Below, piece after piece: positions 1 through 9,772 of a stretch of DNA of 64,000 bases. Each line of letters starts with the position of its first letter. The first letter of the stretch is position 1. The position numbers and the translations under genes are program-made. The DNA is from Motilimonas eburnea (GTDB lineage Bacteria > Pseudomonadota > Gammaproteobacteria > Enterobacterales > CBDFNC01): NCBI RefSeq assembly GCF_021295345.1, contig NZ_JAIMJB010000004.1, forward strand, positions 1-64,000, read 5' to 3'. The notes under the pieces are model-generated. The model saw only the letters and a list, made by a program, of their open reading frames with translations, was not told where the DNA came from and made no database searches.

Positions 1-59
1 CCATTGCGTTGTTAGCCGTGGCTTTCAACATGAGTATTCACACAGATTGCATGATTAGA

Positions 60-72
60 TTGTTAAAGAACA
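60..72 (-). promoter_or_regulatory. rRNA operon leader boxA antitermination site
   Basis: On the minus strand this reads TGTTCTTTAACAA, a near-perfect match to the boxA element that loads NusB/NusE in rRNA leaders. Two rrn-type promoters lie just upstream (113-140 and 255-282). The transcript runs off the left edge, where the 16S gene should begin within roughly 100-200 bases. The 16S gene itself is not in the window. A boxA also occurs in 16S-23S spacers, but the two promoters upstream make the leader reading much better. Confidence 0.85.
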
Positions 73-112
73 GTGACTCAGTGGCTTTCGCTTCACCTCG
101 TCAGGGCTGCGC

Positions 113-140
113 ATTCTACGCTAGCCGCTTTGAAAGTCAA
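113..140 (-). promoter_or_regulatory. rRNA operon promoter P2
   Basis: On the minus strand a -35 TTGACT (135-140) and a -10 TAGAAT (113-118) are separated by 16 bp and followed by a GCGC discriminator. The 16-bp spacer and GC-rich discriminator are typical of stringently controlled rRNA promoters. The layout matches P2 of enterobacterial rrn operons, which also lies a few dozen bases before boxA. Confidence 0.82.
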
Positions 141-254
141 TCGTTAATTTTAAGAAATTTTCGATTTTTCTTTCTGGTTAGAAACCTCAGCTTCTGACTC
201 CCTGATACTGCCTTGCGCCTTGCGCCTTGCGCTGTGCCGTGTCAGTGGATGCGC

Positions 255-308
255 ATTATAGGGAGATTCGATTTTGGCGCAAGGCTTTTATGAATTTATT
301 TTATCAGG
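255..308 (-). promoter_or_regulatory. rRNA operon promoter P1 with AT-rich UP element
   Basis: The minus strand shows -35 TTGCGC (277-282), a 16-bp spacer and a perfect -10 TATAAT (255-260), followed by a GCGC discriminator. An AT-rich stretch at about 286-308 is positioned like an UP element. The promoter starts just after the gmhB stop codon, as in E. coli, where gmhB directly precedes an rrn operon. Three tandem copies of CTTGCGC at about 212-232 (plus strand) lie just downstream of the start site. Confidence 0.82.
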
Positions 309-365
309 GGCTCAGCTTGAGGTGCTCATCGATACTAAGAGCACCACCGATTCGTTTATCGATCA

Positions 366-920
366 CTAGATTTTGGTCAGTGTGGCAGCAAAAGCGCGCA
401 GATCTTTCTCTACAAAATCGGCTTGTTCAATACCTTCTTGTGTTAATGCCTTTCCAGTTTCAACCAAGACATTGGTTGCCACGCCAGCCGCCTTACCTGC
501 CAAGATGTCAGCGGTTTTATCACCAACAAAGTAAGATTTTGCCATATCGACATTTAACTCTTTGGCAGCCGTCAAGAGCATTCCCGGTGCAGGCTTGCGA
601 CAATCACATTCTTGTTTAAATTCAGCCACCACTGCTTCAGGGTGGTGTGGGCAGTAATATATCCCATCCAAATCAACACCTCTGTCAGCTAAAGACCAAT
701 CCATCCACTCGGTTAGATTATGAAATTCATCTTCAGTGTAATAACCTCGACCAATACCCGATTGATTAGTCACCAATATTAATAAATAGCCTTTTTGCTT
801 TATTTCTTGGCATGCTTCAATGGCGCCATCAATAAACTCAAAGTCATCCACTTCATAGACATAACCATGATCGACATTCAATACGCCATCTCGATCGATA
901 AATACTGCTGGTTTACTCAC
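366..920 (-). CDS. gmhB: D-glycero-beta-D-manno-heptose 1,7-bisphosphate 7-phosphatase
   Basis: This 184-aa cytoplasmic HAD-superfamily phosphatase removes the C7 phosphate of heptose bisphosphate in the ADP-heptose pathway for the lipopolysaccharide core. The HAD motif I FIDRDGV (Asp9 and Asp11) is at the N terminus. Motif II TNQSG and a late GD motif are present. The zinc-binding loop typical of GmhB is visible as CPHHP followed by CDCRKP. Length and motifs fit the family. It lies 12 bp after the epimerase gene on the same strand and just upstream of the rRNA promoters, the same position gmhB has in E. coli. Confidence 0.93.
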   Translation of the reverse strand: MSKPAVFIDRDGVLNVDHGYVYEVDDFEFIDGAIEACQEIKQKGYLLILVTNQSGIGRGYYTEDEFHNLTEWMDWSLADRGVDLDGIYYCPHHPEAVVAEFKQECDCRKPAPGMLLTAAKELNVDMAKSYFVGDKTADILAGKAAGVATNVLVETGKALTQEGIEQADFVEKDLRAFAATLTKI

Positions 921-932
921 GTTACATCCCTA

Positions 933-1952
933 TTATTGTTTTGCTTTGATTTTATAGTAGTCACGATACCAAGCAACAAACTGACTGATTCCTTGTTCAA
1001 TCGGCGTCGCAGGCTTGTAGCCTACATCTTCGATTAGCGCATCGATATCAGCATAAGTGGCTGGCACATCGCCTGGTTGTATCGGCATCATATTCTTTTC
1101 AGCCGTCATGCCTAAACTCTGCTCTATTTGTTCGATAAAGTAGCCAAGTTCGACAGGCTGATTATTACCTATATTGTATACCCGATAAGGCGCTGAACTT
1201 TGTGCTGGGCTAGCGTGCTCTGGCGTCCATGAGCTATTTGCTTCAGGTGTGGTGTAGAGTGAGCGCACGACACCTTCCACGATATCGTCAATATAGGTAA
1301 AGTCTCGCTGCATCTTACCGTAGTTGAATACATTGATGGGCTTGCCATCGATGATAGCCTTAGTAAATAAGAATAAGGCCATATCAGGCCGCCCCCATGG
1401 ACCATATACGGTAAAAAATCGTAAGCCAGTGGTGGGTAAATTGAACAAGTGACTATAAGTATGGGCCATTAATTCATTGGATTTTTTAGTCGCGGCATAA
1501 AGGGATACCGGGTGGTCGACACTGTGCTCTACCGAAAATGGCATTTGCGTATTCAAGCCGTATACCGAACTCGATGAAGCATAGACAAGATGTTTAACTT
1601 GGTTATGACGACAGCCCTCCAATATATTGACGAACCCCACGACATTTGAATCTATATAAGAGTGGGGGTTTTCTAAGGAATAGCGAACGCCTGCTTGAGC
1701 CGCTAAGTTAATCACGCCATCAAATTGTTCATCAGCGAACAACTTAGCGATGCCAACTCGGTCTTCAAGGTCCATTTTTACAAAGTTAAAGCCATCTCGC
1801 CCTTCTAACCGCGCTAATCGGTCTCGCTTTAATTGGGGATCATAATAATCATTAAGGTTGTCTAAGCCTACCACCTCATGGCCATCGTCGAGTAAGCGTA
1901 AACTAGTATAACTGCCTATGAAGCCTGCGGCTCCGGTAACAAGCACTTTCAT
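933..1952 (-). CDS. NAD-dependent sugar-nucleotide epimerase (UDP-glucuronate 4-epimerase type)
   Basis: This 339-aa short-chain dehydrogenase-type enzyme most likely interconverts UDP-glucuronate and UDP-galacturonate for surface polysaccharide. A Rossmann GAAGFIG motif lies at residues 7-13, and the catalytic YxxxK is Tyr152-Lys156. NLAAQAGVR and [14 protein letters not shown] are typical of the UDP-glucuronate 4-epimerase branch. The start is supported by an AAGGA Shine-Dalgarno sequence. It is 12 bp from gmhB and probably co-transcribed with it. Exact substrate specificity cannot be read from sequence; UDP-glucose 4-epimerase is a less likely alternative. Confidence 0.83.
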   Translation of the reverse strand: MKVLVTGAAGFIGSYTSLRLLDDGHEVVGLDNLNDYYDPQLKRDRLARLEGRDGFNFVKMDLEDRVGIAKLFADEQFDGVINLAAQAGVRYSLENPHSYIDSNVVGFVNILEGCRHNQVKHLVYASSSSVYGLNTQMPFSVEHSVDHPVSLYAATKKSNELMAHTYSHLFNLPTTGLRFFTVYGPWGRPDMALFLFTKAIIDGKPINVFNYGKMQRDFTYIDDIVEGVVRSLYTTPEANSSWTPEHASPAQSSAPYRVYNIGNNQPVELGYFIEQIEQSLGMTAEKNMMPIQPGDVPATYADIDALIEDVGYKPATPIEQGISQFVAWYRDYYKIKAKQ

Positions 1953-2095
1953 GGAGGTTCCTTATCAGCTTGTTCAAATTGAAAAATTAAATCTTATCTG
2001 GCTCTCATTCTAGCCATTTGTCACCTTGTTGCCTATTCCCTCTGCTTCTTTGTTTCTGCTATAAATAATTGTCGCTATCACAAAAGAGGTCAAAC

Positions 2096-2326
2096 ATGGA
2101 TATTTCCGGATTAAAAACACTCTATCGTCATCAGCAACTCGCCGAAGCCAACATCATCCCAGCCACCCATGGCGAAGGTTGGATTTTAGATTGTAAAAAC
2201 AACGAAGGTGAAGGCGTCATTTTGACCGACAGTTTGGGCCGCGAGACCTGCTTTAAAAGCCATGAAATGGCGCTTTCTCAAGCCAACGAAATTGGTTTCA
2301 GTCAAGTCAATGTGCCTGAGTATTAA
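2096..2326 (+). CDS. Conserved-looking small protein of unknown function
   Basis: A 76-aa acidic, soluble protein without signal peptide or membrane segment. I do not recognise the family. The start at 2096 is chosen because AGAGGT lies 6-7 bases upstream, although the frame stays open a little further 5'. It is rich in charged residues, with a central GWILDCKNNEGEGVILTD stretch that could form a small beta-rich fold. It sits 38 bp before the aldo/keto reductase on the same strand, so the two may form an operon. Its own promoter would lie in the divergent gap facing the epimerase gene. Confidence 0.7.
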   Translation: MDISGLKTLYRHQQLAEANIIPATHGEGWILDCKNNEGEGVILTDSLGRETCFKSHEMALSQANEIGFSQVNVPEY

Positions 2327-2364
2327 CTCAGGCTTTTCTTTCTAAGCCCTATAAGCAGGAAGTA

Positions 2365-3405
2365 ATGAAATATCATAAGATCCCGCACAGCGCCCTCGAA
2401 GTCAGCAAAATTTGTTTAGGTACCATGACATGGGGGGAACAAAACAGTGAGCAACAGGCCCACCAACAGCTCGATTTCGCCCTTGCTCATGGTGTCAACT
2501 TTATTGATACGGCGGAAATGTATCCCGTTCCGCCAAAGCCCGACACCCAAGGCCTGACCGAAAAATACATAGGCACTTGGTTAGCTAAAACCGGGCAAAG
2601 AGAAAAAATCATCCTTGCGTCCAAAGTAGCAGGTCCATCGAGTGGCCGCGGGGTCAATATTCGCCCTAATATGGCACTTGACCGCAGAAATATTCATCTT
2701 GCGGTAGATGAAAGCTTAGCGCGCTTACAAACAGACTATATCGATCTGTATCAAATGCATTGGCCCGAACGACAAACCAATTTTTTTGGCCAACTCAATT
2801 ACCAATATGCCAGCGAAGAAACCTACACTCCCGTGGTCGAGACCCTTGAAGCCCTGCAAGAGCTGGTCAAGGCAGGTAAAATCCGCTATATCGGTATCTC
2901 CAACGAAACGCCTTGGGGCATGTCGCAATACTTACGCCTAGCCGAAAAACACAATCTGCCACGCATTGTGACGATTCAAAACCCTTATAATTTGCTTAAT
3001 CGCACCTTTGAACAAGGCCTTGCAGAGTTTGCCCAGCGAGAAGGAGTGGAATTACTGGCATATTCTCCACTGGGTTTTGGCGTGTTGTCTGGAAAATACC
3101 TCGATGGCCAGCGTCCAGCTAATGCGAGATTGTCATTATTTGAACGCTTCCAACGTTACACCAACCCACAAGCCGAAGCGGCAACCCAAGCTTATGTTGA
3201 GCTAGCTAAAACGCATCAGTTAGACCCAAGTCAGATGGCTCTGGCTTTTGTGAATCAGCAACCGTTTGTTGCCAGTAATATCATTGGTGCGACAGACATG
3301 ACTCAGCTCGCTAGCAATATCGCCAGTGTTGATCTTCAGCTTACTGACGAAGTTATGTCGACAATTAACCATTTATTTCAACAGTACCCAAATCCATGCC
3401 CCTAA
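2365..3405 (+). CDS. tas: Aldo/keto reductase, Tas family
   Basis: A 346-aa NADPH-dependent oxidoreductase with a TIM-barrel fold. The aldo/keto reductase tetrad is visible as Asp48, Tyr53, Lys87 and His132 (FIDTAEMYP, ASKV, LYQMHWP). The C-terminal NIIGATDMTQL segment is the usual cofactor-phosphate region. Length and motifs, including TMTWGEQNSEQQAHQQLDFA-like N-terminal residues, agree with E. coli Tas. The physiological substrate of Tas is not established. It may be co-transcribed with the small gene 38 bp upstream. Confidence 0.87.
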   Translation: MKYHKIPHSALEVSKICLGTMTWGEQNSEQQAHQQLDFALAHGVNFIDTAEMYPVPPKPDTQGLTEKYIGTWLAKTGQREKIILASKVAGPSSGRGVNIRPNMALDRRNIHLAVDESLARLQTDYIDLYQMHWPERQTNFFGQLNYQYASEETYTPVVETLEALQELVKAGKIRYIGISNETPWGMSQYLRLAEKHNLPRIVTIQNPYNLLNRTFEQGLAEFAQREGVELLAYSPLGFGVLSGKYLDGQRPANARLSLFERFQRYTNPQAEAATQAYVELAKTHQLDPSQMALAFVNQQPFVASNIIGATDMTQLASNIASVDLQLTDEVMSTINHLFQQYPNPCP

Positions 3406-3527
3406 TTTAATCAACAAATGAGCTGACACCTCGCCAGCTCATTTGTTGATGGAATCTCAGTGAGACGCTCCCACTCCTGATTTAACTTTGCTACACTCTT
3501 TGCCCTGTTCAACCGAGGCGTAATTCA

Positions 3528-3902
3528 ATGCGTAAAACCACTCTACTATCCACCTGCATATTGGTCAGTTTCGTCAGCGGATGCAGTAACTACCGCTTTC
3601 ATTCTAATGTCGACAAAGAAAACTTTGAGCAATACTTTAAGCCTTCCCAAGTCAAGGTATATGAAAAAGCGGAATTAGCTGAGCTCAACTACATCCCACT
3701 AACCACAGTGGAGGGGTCCGTATGTAAACAGCTAGAGCATGAAGCCAAGCCTACGTTTGCAGATGCAAGAACCCAAGCTCGCCTTGCCGCCGCAGATGCC
3801 GGTGCCAACGGCATTATTTTTTCAAGCTGTATCGAGACCCAAGATGAAGTGTGCATTGAAGCAACCCTTTGTTATGGGCAAGCAATCAAAGTCGCGCAAT
3901 AA
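3528..3902 (+). CDS. rcsF: Outer-membrane lipoprotein RcsF-like stress sensor
   Basis: This 124-aa lipoprotein has a signal peptide ending in the lipobox VSGC, with the lipidated Cys19. The body carries four cysteines (66, 101, 109, 115) spaced like the two-disulfide core of RcsF, plus the conserved pattern DAGANGIIFSSC and CYGQAI near the C terminus. In enterobacteria RcsF senses envelope damage and triggers the Rcs phosphorelay. No rcsBCD genes lie in this window, so the downstream partner here is unknown. It is followed one base later by trmO and then proS, the same order as in E. coli, which strongly supports the assignment. Confidence 0.83.
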   Translation: MRKTTLLSTCILVSFVSGCSNYRFHSNVDKENFEQYFKPSQVKVYEKAELAELNYIPLTTVEGSVCKQLEHEAKPTFADARTQARLAAADAGANGIIFSSCIETQDEVCIEATLCYGQAIKVAQ

Positions 3903-3903
3903 C

Positions 3904-4605
3904 ATGGCCAGTATTTCGCTATCTGAAATAGGCCTGGTGGAATCACCTTATAGGCAAAAATTTGGCATTCCCAGGCAACCCGGGTTAGCCCCTGCCGCCA
4001 AAGGGAGAATTAAACTACTCGGTGAAGTCAACTCACCCGATGCCTTTAAATCCATCGAGCAATACTCACATTTGTGGCTGATTTTCGTGTTCCATGAAAC
4101 CATGGCTCAAGGCTGGAAACCGCTAGTCAGGCCCCCGCGCTTAGGTGGCAATGTCAAAGCCGGCGTGTTCGCAACGCGCTCTACTTTTCGTCCTAACCCG
4201 TTAGGGCTTTCGGTGGTCAAAAATGAGGGCATTGAAATAATTAAGCGCCAAGTTTATTTAAACATTAGTGAACTTGATTTACTCGATGGTACACCCATCG
4301 TTGACATTAAGCCTTATCTTCCGTTTGCCGATGCCCTGCCCCATGCCAGCAGTGATTTTGCCCCCACGCCCCCCTCTACTCAAGTTGAGGTACACTTTGC
4401 TGAGTTGGCAAAACAGCAATTAAGCATCATTGAAGTGCGCTATCCAAAACTGCAAGTACTGATAGAACAAGTATTATTACAAGATCCTCGTCCCGCTTAT
4501 AAACGTAACAAAGCCGATGACAAGGTTTACGCTGTCTCACTTTATGAATTTAACATTCGCTGGCAAGTCAACCATCACATCATCACTGTGCTTGACATAA
4601 CTTGA
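3904..4605 (+). CDS. trmO: tRNA (N6-threonylcarbamoyladenosine(37)-N6)-methyltransferase
   Basis: This 233-aa protein has the TsaA/TrmO beta-barrel methyltransferase fold. It uses S-adenosylmethionine to methylate t6A37 of some threonine tRNAs. Family hallmarks visible are GIPRQPGLAP near the N terminus, FATRSTFRPNPLGLS, and LDGTPIVDIKPYLPFAD. The frame is open far upstream inside rcsF, but the ATG at 3904, one base after the rcsF stop, gives the expected family N terminus. The weak Shine-Dalgarno suggests translational coupling to rcsF. Confidence 0.9.
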   Translation: MASISLSEIGLVESPYRQKFGIPRQPGLAPAAKGRIKLLGEVNSPDAFKSIEQYSHLWLIFVFHETMAQGWKPLVRPPRLGGNVKAGVFATRSTFRPNPLGLSVVKNEGIEIIKRQVYLNISELDLLDGTPIVDIKPYLPFADALPHASSDFAPTPPSTQVEVHFAELAKQQLSIIEVRYPKLQVLIEQVLLQDPRPAYKRNKADDKVYAVSLYEFNIRWQVNHHIITVLDIT

Positions 4606-4712
4606 TAGCAAGCTAACAAAAAGCCTTGCTGTATTCAGATAGCCCTTTGCTGACTTAGTCGGCACTGGTAAACTCAACCCATTAAGAACATAACCAAAAC
4701 GACAGGAATAAG

Positions 4713-6428
4713 ATGCGTACCAGTAACTATTTACTTTCAACGGTGAAAGAAACACCAAGCGACGCTGAGATCATCAGCCATCAACTTATGCTACGAGCAG
4801 GCATGGTGAGAAAGTTGGCCTCAGGCCTATACACTTGGTTACCCACTGGCTTGCGCGTATTACGCAAAGTTGAAAACATCGTACGTGAAGAGATGGACAG
4901 AGCTGGCGCTATCGAAGTGCTGATGCCTGTGGTACAACCCGCTGACCTATGGCATGAAACGGGCCGGTGGGAAAAATTTGGTCCAGAATTACTGCGCATT
5001 AAAGATCGCCATCAACGCGATTTTGTATTAGGCCCAACGCACGAAGAAGTCATTACCGAATTAGTGCGTAAAGAAGTCGCGAGTTACAAGCAACTGCCGC
5101 TAAATCTATACCAAGTTCAAACTAAATTCCGAGATGAAGTTCGCCCTCGTTTTGGTGTGATGCGCGCGCGTGAATTCACCATGAAAGACGCATATTCATT
5201 CCACACCTCACAAGAGTGTTTAGAAAAAACCTATCAAACGATGTTTGACGCTTATTGTCGCATCTTTGATCGTCTCGGCTTAGAGTATCGCCCTGTTATT
5301 GCCGACACTGGCAGCATCGGTGGCAGTGCATCACATGAATTCCATGTACTGGCACAAAGCGGTGAAGACGATATCGTATTCTCAGATGCCAGCGATTACG
5401 CCGCCAACATTGAAAAGGCCGAAGCATTAGCGCCAAGCGAGCCAAGAGCAGCGGCGACCCAAGAGCTGACACAAGTGGCCACACCTGATGCTAAAACCAT
5501 CGAGGAGCTCGTCGCTCAATTTGACGTAGCCATTGAAAAAACTGTGAAAACCTTAATCGTTAAAGCCGATGAAGAATCTGAGCATGAGCTCATCGCTCTG
5601 TTGGTCCGAGGCGATCACGAACTAAACGAGATCAAGGCGGAGAAAATTGAAGGTATTGCTTCACCATTAACCTTCGCCACGGAAGAAGAAATCCGTGCAG
5701 CCATTGGCGCTGGCCCAGGCTCACTTGGCCCTGTTAACCTACCTATTCCTGTGATAGCTGATCGCACCGTTGCAGCCATGAACGATTTTTCTGCTGGCGC
5801 TAACATCGATGGCCAACACTTCTTCGGTATCAACTGGGGTCGTGATGCAAATGAGCCTCAAGTTGCCGATTTACGTAACGTGGTCGCGGGCGACCTTAGT
5901 CCTTGCGGTCAAGGTACCCTGTCTATTGCGCGCGGTATCGAAGTGGGCCATATCTTCCAACTCGGTGACAACTATTCTAAGTCGATGAACGCCGCCGTGC
6001 TTAACGAGCAAGGCAAAAACCAAATAATGACCATGGGTTGTTACGGCATTGGCGTATCACGCATTGTGGCAGCGGCAATTGAACAAAACAACGATGAGCA
6101 TGGCATTATCTGGCCAGAAGCGATTGCACCTTTTACTGTCGCTATCATCCCAATGAACATGCATAAATCTGAGCGTGTGGCCGAGGTTGCCGAGCAACTC
6201 TATCAAGGCTTACGTGAGGCTGGCGTGGATGTGCTATTTGACGATCGTAAGGAGCGTCCAGGTGTGATGTTTAAAGACATGGAACTAACCGGTATTCCCC
6301 ACACGATTGTCATTGGCGACCGCAGCCTAGATAACCAAGTGGTTGAGTACAAAAACCGTAAACTAGGCAGCAAAGAAGAAGTCGCGGTTGATGCTGTGTT
6401 AGGGCAAATCTTAGCGCAGCTCAACTAA
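4713..6428 (+). CDS. proS: Prolyl-tRNA synthetase
   Basis: A 571-aa class II aminoacyl-tRNA synthetase that charges tRNA-Pro in the cytoplasm. The N-terminal [20 protein letters not shown] and [13 protein letters not shown] segments, motif 2 region ([17 protein letters not shown]), and the C-terminal anticodon-binding domain are all present. The long insertion in the middle (roughly residues 220-400) is the cis-editing domain that hydrolyses Ala-tRNA-Pro, typical of bacterial-type ProRS. ACAGGAA lies just before the ATG. It is followed by an intrinsic terminator at 6453-6485. Confidence 0.96.
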   Translation: MRTSNYLLSTVKETPSDAEIISHQLMLRAGMVRKLASGLYTWLPTGLRVLRKVENIVREEMDRAGAIEVLMPVVQPADLWHETGRWEKFGPELLRIKDRHQRDFVLGPTHEEVITELVRKEVASYKQLPLNLYQVQTKFRDEVRPRFGVMRAREFTMKDAYSFHTSQECLEKTYQTMFDAYCRIFDRLGLEYRPVIADTGSIGGSASHEFHVLAQSGEDDIVFSDASDYAANIEKAEALAPSEPRAAATQELTQVATPDAKTIEELVAQFDVAIEKTVKTLIVKADEESEHELIALLVRGDHELNEIKAEKIEGIASPLTFATEEEIRAAIGAGPGSLGPVNLPIPVIADRTVAAMNDFSAGANIDGQHFFGINWGRDANEPQVADLRNVVAGDLSPCGQGTLSIARGIEVGHIFQLGDNYSKSMNAAVLNEQGKNQIMTMGCYGIGVSRIVAAAIEQNNDEHGIIWPEAIAPFTVAIIPMNMHKSERVAEVAEQLYQGLREAGVDVLFDDRKERPGVMFKDMELTGIPHTIVIGDRSLDNQVVEYKNRKLGSKEEVAVDAVLGQILAQLN

Positions 6429-6452
6429 GCACACGCCTCGCATTAATCCTAA

Positions 6453-6485
6453 AGCAGGGACCTTATGTCCCTGTTTCTTTTTATC
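6453..6485 (+). terminator. Intrinsic terminator after proS
   Basis: The stem CAGGGAC / GTCCCTG (6455-6461 with 6467-6473) with a short CTTAT loop is followed by a T-rich run. It ends the rcsF-trmO-proS transcription unit. Confidence 0.75.
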
Positions 6486-6560
6486 CTTTCTAACTATAAC
6501 GCCTACTCTAGCAACAAATTAATTTCCCAAAGCTGTATTGAATATGGCTAAACTTAACGC

Positions 6561-7682
6561 ATGAAAACAAAATCTTGTGCGTTGATTTTAACCGGAGGTG
6601 GGGCGAGAGCGGCCTACCAAGTAGGGGTATTAAAAGCCATAGCCGAGCTTTATCCCAGAAATCACCACTCGCCGTTTAATATTTTATGCGGCACCTCGGC
6701 AGGCGGCATCAACATTACTGCCCTCGCCTGCTATGCCAGTTGTTTTCGTCTGGGCGTAAAAAAATTGGACTTTATGTGGCGCAACTTCCATACAAATCAG
6801 GTTTATCAAACCGATATGCTTAAGCTCACAGGCAAAATGTTGTCTAACGTGTTTTCTAGTTTTCAGGCTGATTATGCCTACAAACCAGGCTTCTCACTGC
6901 TTGATAATTCACCGCTGCGAGAAATGTTAAACCGCTACATGGATTTTGAGCGCATTGACAGAAATATACTCGCTGGTGCCATTAATGCGCTAGCGATCAC
7001 GGCATCCGACTACTCCACCGGCGATTCAATTAGCTTTTATCAATCCGATGGCAAACAACCTTGTTGGCAACGAGCCAGACGTAAAGGAGTTAGCACAGTG
7101 ATCAACGCAGAGCATTTACTGGCAACTTCTGCAATCCCACTGCTATTTCCTCCCTGTCAGATAGGCCAAGATTATTTCGGTGATGGCTCTATACACCAAC
7201 TGTCACCGTTAAGCCCTGCTATTCACTTAGGTGCCAAAAAAATCTTAGTGATTAGCTTAGAGCAACCACGAGTGAAGGCCAATGCGCCGCGCCATATCCC
7301 GAATGTATCTGAGATTTCCGGCCACTTGTTAGACACGATTTTCACCGACACTCTAAATTCTGACATTGAGCGAATGAACCGGATCAATAGCACCTTAGCC
7401 TTATTAGCCCAACATCAGTCTCATCCTATGCAACTCAGTACCATTGAAAGTTTTGTCATTAAACCAAGCCAAGGTTTTAATCAACTGGCCGATAAACACT
7501 ATGATGCACTGCCATTGAGTGTGAAATTACTCCTACGTAGTTTGGGCATTAAAAAAGGCAGCGAGTCAACGTTGGCATCCTATTTAATGTTTGAACAAAA
7601 CTACACCCGAGAGCTGCTGCAATTGGGCTATCAAGACGCTCAAAACCAAGTGCAATCCATCCAAGATTTTTTATTCAATTAA
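6561..7682 (+). CDS. Patatin-like phospholipase
   Basis: A 373-aa protein of the patatin family of acyl hydrolases. The oxyanion-hole motif is TGGGARAAYQVG near residue 11. The nucleophile elbow GTSAG places Ser46, and the DGS motif supplies Asp208, forming the Ser-Asp dyad. No signal peptide is evident, so it is probably cytoplasmic or membrane-associated. It has its own upstream gap after the proS terminator and is convergent with the antiporter gene, the two stop codons being only 3 bp apart. Substrate cannot be predicted. Confidence 0.87.
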   Translation: MKTKSCALILTGGGARAAYQVGVLKAIAELYPRNHHSPFNILCGTSAGGINITALACYASCFRLGVKKLDFMWRNFHTNQVYQTDMLKLTGKMLSNVFSSFQADYAYKPGFSLLDNSPLREMLNRYMDFERIDRNILAGAINALAITASDYSTGDSISFYQSDGKQPCWQRARRKGVSTVINAEHLLATSAIPLLFPPCQIGQDYFGDGSIHQLSPLSPAIHLGAKKILVISLEQPRVKANAPRHIPNVSEISGHLLDTIFTDTLNSDIERMNRINSTLALLAQHQSHPMQLSTIESFVIKPSQGFNQLADKHYDALPLSVKLLLRSLGIKKGSESTLASYLMFEQNYTRELLQLGYQDAQNQVQSIQDFLFN

Positions 7683-7685
7683 GCC

Positions 7686-9635
7686 CTAATGCCCATAAAG
7701 TAGATGTGATTCTGCCACTTCGATGTCTTTACTTTCGCCCGATAAAAGTAAAATATCGCCCTGTTTGACCGTTTCATCGATGTCGGCCGTTTGCAATATG
7801 TCTTCACCATTTCGGCGCCATTCAATTATATCTACCCGGTCGAGTGACAGCTTTTGTAAACTCCGCCCAAGGGCGATACTACCTGCAACAATTTCAACAG
7901 CATGTAACCGTTCACTGACATGCTCGACTTTATTTTCACTCGTCTGGCCATGGAAAAAACTATGTAAATGCTGATATTGACTTTCTCGCTCATGTTGCAT
8001 TTTTTTGATGATTTTAGAAATTGGCACACCCGACATAAGTAAAACATGGGAAACCAACATCAGGCTCCCCTCCAACACCTCAGGGACAACTTCGGTTGCT
8101 CCGTTGGCCTTTAATTCTACAATATCCTTATCATCCTTAGTCCGCACCAGCACCTTCGCATCGGGATTTAACTTCGAGATAGTATTGAGCATACTTATGG
8201 TTTTCTTATGGTTATTAAAAGTGATGATGACCAGCTTAGCTTTAGTCACACCTAACATCAGCAAAATTTCTCGCCGACAAGCATCACCGAAAGCCACGGC
8301 CTCCCCCCCACTGACCGCTTCTTTGATGCGCAAAGGATCGCGATCCAGCGCAACATAACTGATGCCTTCTGCCTTTAAAAATCGCGCGATGGTTTGGCCT
8401 ACCCGGCCATAACCACAAATGATCACATGCTCTGCAAACTCACCCGGCAATGGCTTTCGTTTCTTTAATAACGCTTCAGAGCTATGCAGTAAGTCGACAC
8501 TGAATTGGTGGCTGTATTTGACCAAGCTTGGGGTAAGCGACATCGACACCACCCCCACCGCCACCACAATCGACGCCTGACCGGGTGTGACCAGTTGGTG
8601 TTTGCTCGCTAACGCCATTAGCACAAAGCCAAACTCTCCGACTTGACTTAACATCATACCAGCGGCAATGGCATCGGTGTGACGTTGACGTAGCACCACA
8701 GCAAGCCCAGATACAATTAACATTTTGACCAACATTAAAATGAGCACTAAACCAACTAACGCTAACCAATGCTCAAGTAGCACAGTTAAATCAATCAGCA
8801 TACCTATGGTGACAAAAAACAGTCCCATCAACACATCACGAAACGGCCTTATATCCGCCTCAAGCTGATGCTTATAATGACTTTCGCTCAGCATCATCCC
8901 TGCCAAAAAAGCGCCTAAAGCCATGGATAACCCCAACAAATGTGTTAACACACCCGTTAACAGCGCAACCAACAAGGTGGTGAGCACAAATAATTCATCA
9001 CTGTGATCACTGGCAATTTCATGGAACAAACGAGGCAAGCACCACTTACCCATCGCCAAGATCACCATTACAGCTAAGCAGCCCTTTGCCAGTGCGATCA
9101 TCAAGGTTGTAGCGATGGCAACCGGCTCCATGTCCGCAACCGCTAAAATCGGCACCACGATTAATAGAGGGACGACAGACAAATCTTGAAACAGCAGCAC
9201 ACTGACCGCTAACTGGCCACGCCGGGTATGGATCTTTTGCTGTTCAGCTAACTGTTTAATGATAATGGCCGTGGATGACATGGCGAGGGCGCCAGCGATA
9301 ACAATGGCAGGTTGCCAAGAGATACCAAACAACAAAGCAACAATAAAAAACAACAAAGAAGAGCAAAACACCTGCGCCCCACCCAAACCAAACACTAAGG
9401 TGCGCATCGATAATAATTTACTTAAGGAAAATTCCAGGCCTAATGAAAACATTAAAAACACGATACCCAGCTCTGCAATCAGCTCCATATCGTGAAAATC
9501 AGCAAAAAACGATAAGCCACTAGGCCCAATAATCAGCCCCGTAAACAAATAAGCAATAATGGCTGGCAAGGCAAGGCGGCGGAAAATTGCCACATTTATC
9601 ACGGCCAATAAGAGTAAAAGCACAAACTCAAGCAA
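7686..9635 (-). CDS. CPA2-family cation:proton antiporter with RCK domain (KefB/KefC/YbaL-like)
   Basis: A 649-aa inner-membrane transporter that probably exchanges K+ for H+. Residues 1 to about 385 hold around 12 hydrophobic helices, including the family motifs FQDLSVVPLL (149-158) and SQVGEFGFVL (330-339). A cytoplasmic RCK/TrkA-N domain follows, with the nucleotide-binding GYGRVG at 408-413, and a TrkA-C-like domain at the C terminus. Neither kefF- nor kefG-type accessory genes are adjacent, so glutathione gating as in KefB/C cannot be assumed. It is transcribed divergently from the GGDEF gene. Confidence 0.88.
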   Translation of the reverse strand: MLEFVLLLLLAVINVAIFRRLALPAIIAYLFTGLIIGPSGLSFFADFHDMELIAELGIVFLMFSLGLEFSLSKLLSMRTLVFGLGGAQVFCSSLLFFIVALLFGISWQPAIVIAGALAMSSTAIIIKQLAEQQKIHTRRGQLAVSVLLFQDLSVVPLLIVVPILAVADMEPVAIATTLMIALAKGCLAVMVILAMGKWCLPRLFHEIASDHSDELFVLTTLLVALLTGVLTHLLGLSMALGAFLAGMMLSESHYKHQLEADIRPFRDVLMGLFFVTIGMLIDLTVLLEHWLALVGLVLILMLVKMLIVSGLAVVLRQRHTDAIAAGMMLSQVGEFGFVLMALASKHQLVTPGQASIVVAVGVVSMSLTPSLVKYSHQFSVDLLHSSEALLKKRKPLPGEFAEHVIICGYGRVGQTIARFLKAEGISYVALDRDPLRIKEAVSGGEAVAFGDACRREILLMLGVTKAKLVIITFNNHKKTISMLNTISKLNPDAKVLVRTKDDKDIVELKANGATEVVPEVLEGSLMLVSHVLLMSGVPISKIIKKMQHERESQYQHLHSFFHGQTSENKVEHVSERLHAVEIVAGSIALGRSLQKLSLDRVDIIEWRRNGEDILQTADIDETVKQGDILLLSGESKDIEVAESHLLYGH

Positions 9636-9772
9636 GTCGATTCCCCCTATAAGTAACTGTTTTAAGGTTAGCCAATAACCCTAAATTTATCTTTCTGAAT
9701 AACGAATAATTAATGGCATATAACCTGCATGATAAAAAGTGATATTGAGAAAGTAGCCAAAGTGAGGAAAAC

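Noticed and set aside
211-233. Three tandem CTTGCGC units
   Set aside because: Short low-complexity repeat downstream of rRNA P1; no role can be supported from sequence alone.
227-619. Plus-strand open frame of 130 codons
   Set aside because: It overlaps the rRNA promoters and antisense gmhB, has Arg/Gln/Pro-rich composition and no homology pattern.
3739-3903. N-terminal extension of trmO within rcsF
   Set aside because: It lies out of frame inside rcsF and does not fit the family; the ATG directly after the rcsF stop does.
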